Source: Halomonas halophila (GTDB taxonomy: Bacteria > Pseudomonadota > Gammaproteobacteria > Pseudomonadales > Halomonadaceae). Taken from it: 64,000 bases of DNA. The stretch is taken from NCBI RefSeq assembly GCF_030406665.1, contig NZ_CP129121.1, positions 1,736,001 through 1,800,000 on the forward strand, read 5' to 3'. Below, one piece after another: positions 12,511 through 22,283 of the stretch; position 1 is the first letter of the stretch, and every line of letters begins with the position of its first letter. The position numbers and the translations under genes are program-made. The notes beneath the pieces are model-generated. The model made no database searches. It was not told the DNA's origin and was given only the letters and a program-made list of their open reading frames with translations.

Positions 12511-13009
12511 GACGTTTTCCTATACGAAAAAGGTTTCTGGTGTGGGGGCATCCTAACGCCCCCGGCGGCGTTTGGCGAGCCCCGGACGCCATGGGGCATT
12601 GCGGGGGGATGCGTGAACGCCCCTCCCAGCGTAGGCCGGGCCGGGGATTCCTGCTCGTTTGTTATGGCGTGAGCCTGCTCGGCGCCGTATGCCGAGTGTG
12701 CGGGCCGTAACGGAGCCGGGCTTGCTCCCCTGGTGGCAGGCGGCTAGAGTGGCGCCTGTTTCCGATAAGAAACAAGTTTCTCCGAGTGCGGCGGGTGTGG
12801 CCGCGCTGGCGCCGGTGCGTCCGGTGTCAGATGCGATCTCGGCTATGCTTCATGCTGTGAGCTGGCGAAATTGCCGTATTTTCCTATAGGAGACTAGAGC
12901 GCCAACGGAATGATCCGCTATGGTACGCGAGTTCGTATCATCGTTGGTATCACTCGCCCGCAAGACATTGCACGTTGGTGCATAACAACAAGCTTTAGGG
13001 AGACAAGAC
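12511..13009. promoter_or_regulatory. Divergent control region gcvH / AGCS symporter
   Basis: A 499-bp non-coding stretch between divergent units. It holds an 18-bp palindrome (12757-12774) overlapping a second one (12768-12781); an RNA-like stem GTTATGGC/GCCGTAAC (12661-12668 with 12704-12711) enclosing hairpin CTCGGC/GCCGAG (12678-12683 with 12691-12696); a hairpin GCGAGT/ACTCGC (12927-12932 with 12952-12957); and a small TGCAC/GTGCA hairpin (12969-12982). I looked for the glycine riboswitch consensus on both strands and did not find it. No convincing ORF is present. Confidence 0.6.
12757..12781. promoter_or_regulatory. Candidate TyrR/GcsR-type operator
   Basis: TGTTTC-N6-GAAACA (12757-12774) has the 18-bp TGT-N12-ACA layout of TyrR-family boxes. 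It overlaps AGAAAC-AA-GTTTCT (12768-12781), so three alternating half-sites sit in 25 bp. In Pseudomonas, a TyrR-like activator (GcsR) controls glycine cleavage genes. The link here is inference from shape and location. Confidence 0.45.
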
Positions 13010-14386
13010 GTGGAAACCTTGACCAATTTTCTATCGGCCATCGAAGGGGTCGTGTGGGGCCCCTTGATGCTGGTGCTGCTGCTGGGGGTCGGCCTCTATC
13101 TGCAGGCCGGCCTGAAGGCGATGCCCATCCGCAAGCTGGGCACGGGCTTCAAGCTGCTGTGGAAAGGGCGCAGCACCGAGAAGGGTGAAGAGGGCGAAGG
13201 CGAGGTCTCGCCGTTCAATGCGCTGATGACCTCACTGTCCGCGACCATCGGCACCGGTAACATCGCCGGTGTGGCGACCGCCATCTTCCTCGGCGGTCCC
13301 GGCGCGGTGTTCTGGATGTGGATCACCGCCCTGGTGGGCATGGCCACCAAGTTCTCCGAGGCGGTGCTGGCCGTGCGCTATCGCCAGGTCGACGAGGCCG
13401 GCGATCACGTCGGCGGTCCGATGTACTACATCCGCAACGGCCTGGGTCAGAAGTGGGCCTGGATGGGCGGCGCCTTCGCGCTGTTCGGCGCTGTGGCGGC
13501 CTTCGGCATCGGCAACACCGTGCAGTCCAACTCGGTGGCCGACGGCCTGGGCGAGTCCATCGGCCTGCCGCACTGGGTCACCGGCCTGGTGATCATGGTG
13601 CTGGCCGGCGCCGTCATCCTGGGGGGCATCAAGCGCATCGCCAAGGTGGCGGGAAAGCTGGTGCCGATCATGGCCGTGGCCTACATCGTCTGTGGCCTGC
13701 TGGTGCTGATCATCAATGCCGACCAGATCGGCCACGCCCTGGGCCTGATCTTCGGCCATGCCTTCACGCCGATCTCCGCGGCGGGCGGCTTCGCCGGTGC
13801 GGCCGTGGCCAAGGCGATCCAGTTCGGCGTCGCCCGCGGCGTGTTCTCCAACGAGGCCGGCCTCGGCAGCGCGCCGATCGCCCACGCCGCGGCGCAGACC
13901 AAGAACCCGGTCCGCCAGGGCCTGATCGCCATGCTCGGTACCTTCATCGACACCATCGTGGTGTGCTCCATCACCGCGCTGGCGATCCTCACCACCGCCT
14001 GGACCTCCGGCGAGACCGGCGCGGCCCTTACCACGCTGTCGTTCAACGAGGCGCTGCCGGGCATCGGCCAGTACGTGGTGTCCTTCGCCCTGGCGGTGTT
14101 TGCCTTCACCACCATCCTCGGCTGGGCCTTCTACGGTGAGAAGTGCTTCGAGTACCTGTTCGGCGTGGGCGCCATCAAGTACTACCGGGTGGTCTACATC
14201 CTGGCCATCTTCGTCGGCTCGGTGCTGCCGCTCGGCTTCGTGTGGCTGCTGGCCAGCGTGTTCAACGCCATGATGGCGATCCCGAACCTGATTGCCCTGG
14301 CGCTGCTGTCGCCGGTGGTGTTCAAGCTGACCCGCGACTACTTCGACGGCAAGGAAGTGCTGCCGGGCGAAGACCTCAACAAGTAA
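13010..14386 (+). CDS. Sodium:alanine/glycine symporter (AGCS family)
   Basis: A 458-aa secondary transporter of the alanine-or-glycine:cation symporter family, with about eleven membrane helices. Family marks visible are SATIGTGNIAGVATAIF near residue 80, GGPMYYI, and the signature GVFSNEAGLGSAPIAHAAA near residue 280. The start is GTG 13010 with AGGGAGA (12997-13003) just ahead. Being divergent from gcvHP and directly upstream of gcvT points to glycine, or alanine, import feeding the cleavage system. Substrate preference cannot be read from sequence alone. Confidence 0.92.
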   Translation: METLTNFLSAIEGVVWGPLMLVLLLGVGLYLQAGLKAMPIRKLGTGFKLLWKGRSTEKGEEGEGEVSPFNALMTSLSATIGTGNIAGVATAIFLGGPGAVFWMWITALVGMATKFSEAVLAVRYRQVDEAGDHVGGPMYYIRNGLGQKWAWMGGAFALFGAVAAFGIGNTVQSNSVADGLGESIGLPHWVTGLVIMVLAGAVILGGIKRIAKVAGKLVPIMAVAYIVCGLLVLIINADQIGHALGLIFGHAFTPISAAGGFAGAAVAKAIQFGVARGVFSNEAGLGSAPIAHAAAQTKNPVRQGLIAMLGTFIDTIVVCSITALAILTTAWTSGETGAALTTLSFNEALPGIGQYVVSFALAVFAFTTILGWAFYGEKCFEYLFGVGAIKYYRVVYILAIFVGSVLPLGFVWLLASVFNAMMAIPNLIALALLSPVVFKLTRDYFDGKEVLPGEDLNK

Positions 14387-14395
14387 ACAACATGC

Positions 14396-14423
14396 GGCGC
14401 GGGACCGTTCTCCGGCCCGCGCC
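14396..14423 (+). terminator. Hairpin between symporter and gcvT
   Basis: GGCGCGGG (14396-14403) pairs with CCCGCGCC (14416-14423), and an inner CCG/CGG extends it. It is followed by CTCGCTTTC rather than a clean T-run. It is either a weak terminator lowering read-through into gcvT or an mRNA-stabilising hairpin. Confidence 0.5.
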
Positions 14424-14452
14424 CTCGCTTTCATGGGAGTGATACGACCGCG

Positions 14453-15562
14453 ATGAACGAACAACGCCAGACGCCGCTTCACGATCTCCATCTCGAACTC
14501 GGTGCCAAGATGGTGCCCTTCGCCGGCTACAGCATGCCGGTGCAGTACGCGCTGGGCGTCAAGAAGGAGCACGAGCATACCCGTCAGGCCTGCGGCCTGT
14601 TCGATGTCTCGCACATGGGGCAGGTGCTGGTACGTGGCCCCGAGCCGGCCCAGGCGCTGGAGACCCTGGTCCCCGCCGACCTGGTCGGCCTGGCCGAGGG
14701 GCAGCAGCGCTATGGGCTGTTCACCTCCGAGGAGGGGGGCATCCTCGACGACCTGATGATCGTCAATGGCTGCGATCACCTCTACCTGGTCGTCAATGCG
14801 GCCTGCAAGGAACAGGACATCGCTCACCTGCGTCGTGGCCTGGCCGGTCACGAGGTCGAGGTGCTGGATCGTGGCCTGCTGGCGCTGCAGGGGCCGAAGG
14901 CGGCCGACGTCATGGCGCGCCTGTGTCCCGAGGCCTGCGAGATGGTGTTCATGCAGCACGGCCGCTTTACCCTCGACGGCATCGAGACCTGGGTTAGCCG
15001 CAGCGGCTACACCGGGGAGGACGGCTTCGAGATCTCGGTGGCCGCCGAGGACACCGAGGCCCTGGCGCGTCGCCTGCTGGCCGAGGAGGAGGTCGAGCCG
15101 ATCGGGCTGGGGGCGCGCGATTCGCTGCGCCTCGAGGCCGGGCTGTGTCTCTACGGCCACGATATCGACACCGCGACCACCCCGGTGGAGGGCGGCCTGA
15201 TCTGGGCCATCGGCAAGCCGCGCCGCCGCGGCGGCGAGCGGGCCGGTGGCTTCCCCGGCGCCGATCTGATCCTGCATCAGGTGGCCGAGAAGGATCATCG
15301 CCGCAAGCGTGTGGGCCTGCTCGGCGAGGGGCGTGCTCCGGTGCGCGAGGGCGCCGAGCTTTTCGACGACCAGGGCAATGCCGTGGGCGTGGTGACCTCC
15401 GGCGGCTTCGGCCCCAGCGTCGGCAAGCCGGTGGCGATGGGCTACGTGACCATCGACCGGGCCGAGGCCGGCACCACGGTCTTCGCCGAGGTGCGCGGCA
15501 AGCGCCTGCCGATGGTGGTCAGCAAGATGCCCTTCGTCACCCCGGGCTATCATCGCGGCTGA
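14453..15562 (+). CDS. gcvT: Aminomethyltransferase (glycine cleavage T protein)
   Basis: The T protein moves the one-carbon unit from GcvH to tetrahydrofolate and releases ammonia. It is 369 aa, full length. Recognisable stretches are PFAGYSMPVQY near residue 22, CGLFDVSHMGQ near 47, the folate-site region GGILDDLMIVNG with its aspartate near residue 100, and YTGEDGFEIS near 184. It lies 66 bp after the symporter on the same strand and is probably co-transcribed with it, separate from gcvHP. Confidence 0.96.
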   Translation: MNEQRQTPLHDLHLELGAKMVPFAGYSMPVQYALGVKKEHEHTRQACGLFDVSHMGQVLVRGPEPAQALETLVPADLVGLAEGQQRYGLFTSEEGGILDDLMIVNGCDHLYLVVNAACKEQDIAHLRRGLAGHEVEVLDRGLLALQGPKAADVMARLCPEACEMVFMQHGRFTLDGIETWVSRSGYTGEDGFEISVAAEDTEALARRLLAEEEVEPIGLGARDSLRLEAGLCLYGHDIDTATTPVEGGLIWAIGKPRRRGGERAGGFPGADLILHQVAEKDHRRKRVGLLGEGRAPVREGAELFDDQGNAVGVVTSGGFGPSVGKPVAMGYVTIDRAEAGTTVFAEVRGKRLPMVVSKMPFVTPGYHRG

Positions 15563-15564
15563 TG

Positions 15565-15578
15565 TTATACCGTTATCT
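15565..15578. repeat. 14-bp intergenic motif, copy 1
   Basis: TTATACCGTTATCT, directly after the gcvT stop. The identical 14-mer occurs at 46939-46952 and 57169-57182, all intergenic and all on the same strand. Function unknown. Confidence 0.7.
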
Positions 15579-15637
15579 CAGCATCCTGGACTGAGTACAT
15601 CGACGAAGCCGTGTTTCGCAGGTGCGTCGAGTCAGAG

Positions 15638-15667
15638 ACGGCCATCCCGAAGGGGTGGCCGTTTTTT
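15638..15667 (+). terminator. Intrinsic terminator after gcvT
   Basis: An 11-bp stem with one G-T pair (15638-15648 with 15652-15662), GAA loop, then a run of six Ts (15662-15667). A strong terminator for the symporter-gcvT unit, facing the convergent AlkB-like gene. Confidence 0.88.
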
Positions 15668-15731
15668 GTGCGCGTCGTGCGGATGGTGTGTGGAGAATGG
15701 GCCAGGGCTGAGCGGCCAAGGAGAGGGAGCG

Positions 15732-16349
15732 TCAGTCGTCCCGCACCCAGCGAAACGTCAGGCTGATCCGCAGGCCGTGAGCGCGCCTCGGCAGCAGGGC
15801 ATGCTCCAGGTCGGCCTGTGTGCCGGGTCCCATCAGCAGCAGGCTGTCGTGGGGCTGGTCGACGTTGAAGGCCGGGGCGCGGCGATCCTTCCAGCGAAAA
15901 CGCAGCGGGCGGTCGGCGCCGAGGCTGACGGCGGCGATCAGCGGCGCCTCGCCGAGCTCCGGCTCGTCGTCGCTGTGCCAGCCCATGCGCTCGTCGCCGT
16001 CGGCATAGCGGTTGAGCAGCACGCTGTTGAAATGGGTCTCGATGCCGGTGCGAGCCAGTCGCGCCACGGCGGCGTCACGAATCGCCAGCGCGACGGGATG
16101 CCAGGGCGTCGGCGCGAAGTGCTGGCCCGAGTAGCGGTAGTCGGCGTCGCCCATCCACACCTGGCGGCGGGGAATCGGGTGATCGCGGCCGTAGAGGCGC
16201 AGCGTCGGGCGCTGCCAGTCCAGTTCGGCGTCGAGCCGGGCCAGCGCCGCGTCGGCGGCATCGCTGCCCAGCAGACGGGCGAAGCGATGCAGCGGTGGAC
16301 GCTCGAGCAGCCGCTCGCCGTCATCGGCGGAGGGAGAAAACAGATCCAT
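15732..16349 (-). CDS. AlkB-like Fe(II)/2-oxoglutarate dioxygenase
   Basis: A 205-aa AlkB-superfamily protein, likely a DNA or nucleic-acid alkylation-damage demethylase. The iron ligands are visible as H125-S-D127 (MGWHSDDEP) and H183 (LEHALLPRR), with 2-oxoglutarate arginines in RISLTFR (R194, R200). FNSVLLNRYADGDERMGWHSD is the conserved core of the ALKBH2-like subgroup. It is transcribed alone and no ada-type regulator is adjacent. Substrate is inferred from the family. Confidence 0.87.
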   Translation of the reverse strand: MDLFSPSADDGERLLERPPLHRFARLLGSDAADAALARLDAELDWQRPTLRLYGRDHPIPRRQVWMGDADYRYSGQHFAPTPWHPVALAIRDAAVARLARTGIETHFNSVLLNRYADGDERMGWHSDDEPELGEAPLIAAVSLGADRPLRFRWKDRRAPAFNVDQPHDSLLLMGPGTQADLEHALLPRRAHGLRISLTFRWVRDD

Positions 16350-16383
16350 CCCCTTAGGGTGCCAGCCCAGGTGTCAGGAAACC

Positions 16384-16454
16384 ATTGCCAGTAGATCTGG
16401 CAATTGAGGGGGCAGACTGCCCTAAGCAGATTGAGGGGGCTGACCCCTAAGAGA
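16384..16454. repeat. Palindrome-rich intergenic repeat
   Basis: ATTGCCAG (16384-16391) and CTGGCAAT (16397-16404) form an inverted repeat. Two direct copies beginning ATTGAGGGGGC follow (from 16402 and from 16430), each with its own palindromic core: GGGCAG-A-CTGCCC in the first and AGGGG-N5-CCCCT in the second. The GGGGNCTGACCCC-type core resembles the arms of the large palindrome at 51213. Function unknown; REP-like or terminator-like. Confidence 0.5.
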
Positions 16455-16484
16455 AGTTCATATCCGGAGGGTGCAGCCCGGTAG

Positions 16485-17027
16485 TCAGGCAATCAGCGCC
16501 AGGCTTGCCAGCGCCATGGCATAGCCGATGGCGGCGCCGGCGATGACATCGCTGATGTAGTGCAGGCCGAGGCCGACCCGGGAGATCGCGATCAGGGCGG
16601 CGACCGGGATCAGCGCCGGCAGCAGCCAGGGCGAGTGCGCCGCGACCAGGGTGCAGAACATCACCGCATGCATGGTATGGCCGCTGGGAAAGCTGTAGCG
16701 ATCCCGGGCCGGCTCCTGGCAGGCGATGCTCGAGAAGGTGATGAAGGGGCGCTCGCGGCACAGCCGCGTCTTCACCAGCCGGTAGAAGGCGATCGCCACC
16801 AGCGCGGTCAGGGTGTAGTGGAAGGTCAGTCGCCAGCCCTCGTCGCGGCCGTGCAGCCAGGGTTGGCCGGCGATCAGCGCCACCCAGATCGGCCAGTCGC
16901 CGGCCTTGCTGGCCAGGCGCAGCGACCACAGCCAGGGGCGGTGGATGCTGAACCCGGCCAGGCGCTGGCAGAGGTGCCATTCGAGCGTATCCAGGCGGTC
17001 AAACACGGCAGGGGCGCGAGGTTTCAT
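16485..17027 (-). CDS. PAP2-family membrane phosphatase
   Basis: A 180-aa integral membrane lipid phosphatase with the full three-part signature: KTRLCRERP (86-94), PSGHT (114-118) and SRVGLGLHYISD (149-160), with catalytic H117 and H156. Five or six membrane helices are expected. Substrate is probably phosphatidic acid, phosphatidylglycerophosphate or undecaprenyl pyrophosphate. Its start lies inside the 3' end of the upstream glycosyltransferase gene (29-bp overlap), so the two are translationally linked and may act on the same membrane glycolipid. Confidence 0.9.
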   Translation of the reverse strand: MKPRAPAVFDRLDTLEWHLCQRLAGFSIHRPWLWSLRLASKAGDWPIWVALIAGQPWLHGRDEGWRLTFHYTLTALVAIAFYRLVKTRLCRERPFITFSSIACQEPARDRYSFPSGHTMHAVMFCTLVAAHSPWLLPALIPVAALIAISRVGLGLHYISDVIAGAAIGYAMALASLALIA

Positions 17028-18162
17028 CGGACATCTCCCGGGCGTGGGTCAGGGCGGCGAGAAAGTCATCGGTGATGGCGGGCCAGCGGTAGCCAAGGGC
17101 GCGCTGGCGGGCGGCGCGGCCGAGGCGGCCGTAGCGGGCCGGCTGCTGGCACAGCGCCACCGCGGCGTCGCGGAAGCCGGCCTCGTCGCCGACCGCCAGA
17201 TGCACGCCGTTGACGTCGTCCTCGATCAGCTCCGCGCCGGCGGCGTGGCGGAAGGCGACGGTCGCCAGGCCGCTGGCCATGGCCTCGAGCAGCACGTTGC
17301 CCCAGGTCTCGGAGATCGACGGGAAGACGAACAGGTCGGCGCTGGCGTAGTAGCGGATCAGGTCGTCCGGCGAGACGAAGCCGGCGAAGTGGGCCTGGGG
17401 CAGGGCGCGCTCGAGGTTGGCGCGGCCGGGGCCGTCGCCGACCACCACCAGCGTGAGGCCGGGATGGGCGTCGAGCATGGCGGCGAAGGTGTCGCGCAGC
17501 AGGTCGAGGTTCTTCTCCGGCGCCAGTCGGCCCACGTACAGCGCCACCGGGCGGTGCTCGTCGGCGCCCCATTGCTCGCGCAGGGCCGGGTCGCGATGGG
17601 CCGGGGAGAAGCGTTCGCCGTCGATGCCGCGCGCCATCACCTTGACCCGCTCGAAGCCGCGCTGGCCGAGGTCGCGGGCCTGGGCGTGGGTCGGCACCAG
17701 AGTGGCGCCGCAGCGGTTGTGGAAGCGGCGCAGGCGCTGGGTGACCAGCGGGCGCAGCCAGTCGACGCCGTAGTCCCGGCAGTAGTGATCGAAGTTGGTG
17801 TGCCAGCCGCTGACCACGGGAATGCCCAGCTTCTCGGCGGCGGTCAGCGCCGACCAGCCGAGCGGGCCCTCGGTGGCCACGTAGACGACGTCGGGGCGCT
17901 CGGCCTGCCACAGCCGACGGATGCGGCCGCCGGAGGGAAAGCCGAGGCGCACCTCGCGATAGCCCGGCACGGAGGCGCCGCGCACCTGGAGTTCGCTGTC
18001 CATGCCCTCGGCGCGATGCTCGCCGTTGGCGGGGCGCGGACGCACCAGCTGCAACGAGAAGCCGCGTTCCCGCAGCTGGCCGCTGAGCTGGGCCAGGGTG
18101 TGGGCCACGCCGTTGATGTCCGGCGTCCAGGTTTCGCTGACCAGGCAGATGCGCATGTCCAT
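16999..18162 (-). CDS. GT4-family glycosyltransferase
   Basis: A 387-aa retaining GT-B glycosyltransferase. It has the N-terminal SETWTPDINGVA acceptor loop, H121, the nucleotide-sugar motif VGRLAPEKN (210-218) and the E-x7-E motif SETWGNVLLEAMASG (from 284). The order resembles MgtA/PimB-type alpha-mannosyltransferases and SqdX-like glycolipid enzymes that transfer sugar to diacylglycerol or a lipid carrier. ATG 18156 is an alternative start. It overlaps the downstream PAP2 gene, suggesting glycolipid synthesis with head-group dephosphorylation. Confidence 0.88.
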   Translation of the reverse strand: MDMRICLVSETWTPDINGVAHTLAQLSGQLRERGFSLQLVRPRPANGEHRAEGMDSELQVRGASVPGYREVRLGFPSGGRIRRLWQAERPDVVYVATEGPLGWSALTAAEKLGIPVVSGWHTNFDHYCRDYGVDWLRPLVTQRLRRFHNRCGATLVPTHAQARDLGQRGFERVKVMARGIDGERFSPAHRDPALREQWGADEHRPVALYVGRLAPEKNLDLLRDTFAAMLDAHPGLTLVVVGDGPGRANLERALPQAHFAGFVSPDDLIRYYASADLFVFPSISETWGNVLLEAMASGLATVAFRHAAGAELIEDDVNGVHLAVGDEAGFRDAAVALCQQPARYGRLGRAARQRALGYRWPAITDDFLAALTHAREMSDETSRPCRV

Positions 18163-18280
18163 CCTCGTGACGTCGGTGGCCGGAGTGGCCCCGTTGACGA
18201 TTCAGGATGGCCGGGCGGGGTGACAGCACCGCGACATCGTCATGACGCCGCGATGACAGTCGTCGCGGCTTTCGACCAAG

Positions 18281-19207
18281 TCAACGCAGCACGGTGCGGG
18301 GGTCGATGGGCTTGCCGCCGTGACGCATGTCGAACAGCAGGTCATAGCGCCCGGTGGAGGCATGTCGGCTCACGGTGCACAGCGGCGTGCCCTGGCTGAC
18401 CCGGGTGCCGCTGTCCACCAGCAGGCTGTCGCACATGGCGTAGACGCTCTGCAGGTTGTCCGCATGGTGCACGATCACCACCCGGCCGAGCTGACGCATG
18501 CTGTCGGCGAAGCGGACCTCGCCGTCGGCCACGGACTTGGCGCGGGCGCCCTGGTCGGTGGCCAGCAGCATGGGTTGCAGGGTGCCGCGGCTGTCCTGGC
18601 CGAAGGCGCGGGCGACCCGATAGTCGTCCAGCGGCCAGGGCCAGTCGCGGGCATCGCTCGGCACCGGGCCGGGATCGGGCGCCGGCCGGGGGCTCGGTGA
18701 CGACGAGCGTGACGGGGCGCTGGACGTGCTGCGGCGGCTCGAGGCGGTCCGGGTGCCGTGCAGCGGCACCGAGACCAGCTGGCCGACCTTGAGGTCGGTG
18801 GGGCTGACGCCAGTGTTGGCCGCGGCGATGCTGACCGGCGAGGTGCCGAAGCGCCGGGCGATGGCGCTGTAGGTGTCCCCGGGGCGGATCTGGTAGCGAT
18901 AGGGGCCGCCGGATGGGGCGCGCTCGTTCTGGCTGGGCACCAGGATACGCTGCCCCACGGCCAGGCCGCGCGGATTCACGCCGGGATTGAAGCGTCTCAG
19001 CCGCACCAGTGGCACGTCGGCGCGTCGTGCGATCGCGCCCAGGGTGTCGCCTCGCTGGATGGTTACCCAGTTGCCGGCGGGCGAGCCGCCGCGCATCACT
19101 CCCGAGGGGCCGGCGCAGCCGGCCAGCAGGGCGATCAGCAGCAGCGTGAGAAACGTCAGGGCGTATCGAGGGCGGCGTCCTTGGCCTGCCACTGGGCGTT
19201 GAGCCAT
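18281..19207 (-). CDS. LysM lipoprotein with degenerate M23 domain (NlpD/EnvC-like)
   Basis: A 308-aa lipoprotein. The signal peptide ends in LLAG-C31 (lipobox); two LysM peptidoglycan-binding modules cover about 47-91 and 104-149; a Ser/Pro-rich linker follows, then an M23-like fold (about 196-305). The zinc histidines are missing: the usual LHFEIR is LLFDMR here and the first ligand motif is ATDQG, so it is probably a non-catalytic amidase activator like NlpD. ATG 19207 lies within the end of the acyltransferase gene (52-bp overlap) and is the only start that supplies the signal peptide. Confidence 0.8.
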   Translation of the reverse strand: MAQRPVAGQGRRPRYALTFLTLLLIALLAGCAGPSGVMRGGSPAGNWVTIQRGDTLGAIARRADVPLVRLRRFNPGVNPRGLAVGQRILVPSQNERAPSGGPYRYQIRPGDTYSAIARRFGTSPVSIAAANTGVSPTDLKVGQLVSVPLHGTRTASSRRSTSSAPSRSSSPSPRPAPDPGPVPSDARDWPWPLDDYRVARAFGQDSRGTLQPMLLATDQGARAKSVADGEVRFADSMRQLGRVVIVHHADNLQSVYAMCDSLLVDSGTRVSQGTPLCTVSRHASTGRYDLLFDMRHGGKPIDPRTVLR

Positions 19208-20025
19208 GTGTGGAAGCGTTCCTTGTAGGCGGGATCCTGGTGATAGTCGCCCTGAGTCATCCACTCGGGCACGGTCAGGCGGCGGGCAGTCAGGTGGATC
19301 GTGCCCTCGCGGCCGCAGAGGAAATCCCAGAAGCGGGGTTCGGGGCGCGAATAGCGAAGCGTCACGTCGAGAATGCCGCCCAGCCGGTCGCCGAGCAGGC
19401 CCAGCACCTGGGCGATGCCGCCGGCGCGCGGCGGCAGCAGGTGCCGGTAGGGGCTGTGGCGGGCGGCGTGCTTGGCCGGCGTGAAGCGGGTGCCTTCGAC
19501 GAAGTTGTAGATGGCGATCGGGCGCTCCCGGGCATGGGCGCACATGCGTTCGGTGGCTTCTCGGTCGCGGCGGGCCAGGTGCGGATGGCGTTCGCGCTGC
19601 TCGCGGGTCAGCCGGCGCAGCATCGGGAACTCCAGTGCCCAGAAGGCCAGCCCGACCACCGGGATCCAGATCAGCTGGCGCTTGACGAAGAAGTGCGGCA
19701 TCGGCAGCCGACGGTGCAGGGCCAGGAACAGCGCGAAGATATCGGTCCAGCTGCGGTGATTGGCCAATACCAGCCACCATTCGTCGCGGCTCAGCCCCTC
19801 CGGCAGGTCGACGCGCAAGTCGGGGCGAATCCAGTGGCGGATCCACCACAGGTTGACGTCGACCCAGCCCAGGGCCACGCCGTTCAGCCAGCGCAGCACC
19901 CGGCGCCGCAGCGGGCGGCCCGGGGTGATCAGCTTGAGCAGGGTGAGCGCGATCAGCGGCACCGCCCAGCACAGGGTGTTGAGGGTCAGCAGCAGCAGGC
20001 TGACGATCCCCCTGAGGGTCGACAT
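19156..20025 (-). CDS. Lysophospholipid acyltransferase (YihG-type)
   Basis: A 289-aa PlsC-superfamily membrane acyltransferase. The catalytic HX4D is in NHRSWTD (H90, D95) and the substrate motif is NFVEGTRF (EGTR 177-180). Flanking sequence such as FFVKRQLIWIPVVGLAFWALEFP resembles E. coli YihG over its length. AAGGAG (20035-20040) supports ATG 20025; an upstream in-frame ATG at 20256 gives an unlikely leader. It probably transfers acyl chains to 1-acylglycerol-3-phosphate or acyl-phosphatidylglycerol. The downstream lipoprotein gene overlaps it. Confidence 0.9.
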   Translation of the reverse strand: MSTLRGIVSLLLLTLNTLCWAVPLIALTLLKLITPGRPLRRRVLRWLNGVALGWVDVNLWWIRHWIRPDLRVDLPEGLSRDEWWLVLANHRSWTDIFALFLALHRRLPMPHFFVKRQLIWIPVVGLAFWALEFPMLRRLTREQRERHPHLARRDREATERMCAHARERPIAIYNFVEGTRFTPAKHAARHSPYRHLLPPRAGGIAQVLGLLGDRLGGILDVTLRYSRPEPRFWDFLCGREGTIHLTARRLTVPEWMTQGDYHQDPAYKERFHTWLNAQWQAKDAALDTP

Positions 20026-20155
20026 GCCGTCGGTCTCCTTGAAGAAAGCTATAGGGGTCAATGCTAATGGATCGTGGCGGGGGTGCCCAGCGGTGAGGGC
20101 AACATCATGCTCGGGGGCCTGTGTCGTCGACGACTCGGGCCGCTCCGGCGCCAAG

Positions 20156-20194
20156 TCGCGAGGACACGCAGGAATACTCTCCTGTCGCCCGCGA
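20156..20194. repeat. Structured intergenic element
   Basis: TCGCG (20156-20160) can pair with CGCGA (20190-20194), enclosing a hairpin CAGGA/TCCTG (20069-offset pair at 20169-20173 and 20180-20184). Its opening GTCGCGAGGAC also begins the element at 60516. It lies in the 271-bp gap between the acyltransferase gene and aacS, where I see no other feature. Confidence 0.4.
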
Positions 20195-20296
20195 TGGCCT
20201 GCGGCGCTTCGCATTCGGCTCCGCTTGCAGGGCCAGTGCTGGCCATCCTTGGTCAAGACGCCCGCTACGACCTGTCCACGGCGCCTCTCGTCCTCG

Positions 20297-22246
<1,950 letters not shown>

Positions 22247-22283
22247 GGGATATCCCTCCTGGTCGCGTTTACCTGTCTTGAGA

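Noticed and set aside
12007..12672. 221-aa plus-strand open frame
   Set aside because: Antisense to gcvH, which is unambiguous.
12511..13009. Glycine riboswitch expected beside gcv genes and the symporter
   Set aside because: Neither the conserved GAAGGAGCAA-type core nor the GGACAGA-type tail was found on either strand.
13232..15553. 773-aa minus-strand open frame
   Set aside because: Antisense to the symporter and gcvT, with no domain and biased composition.
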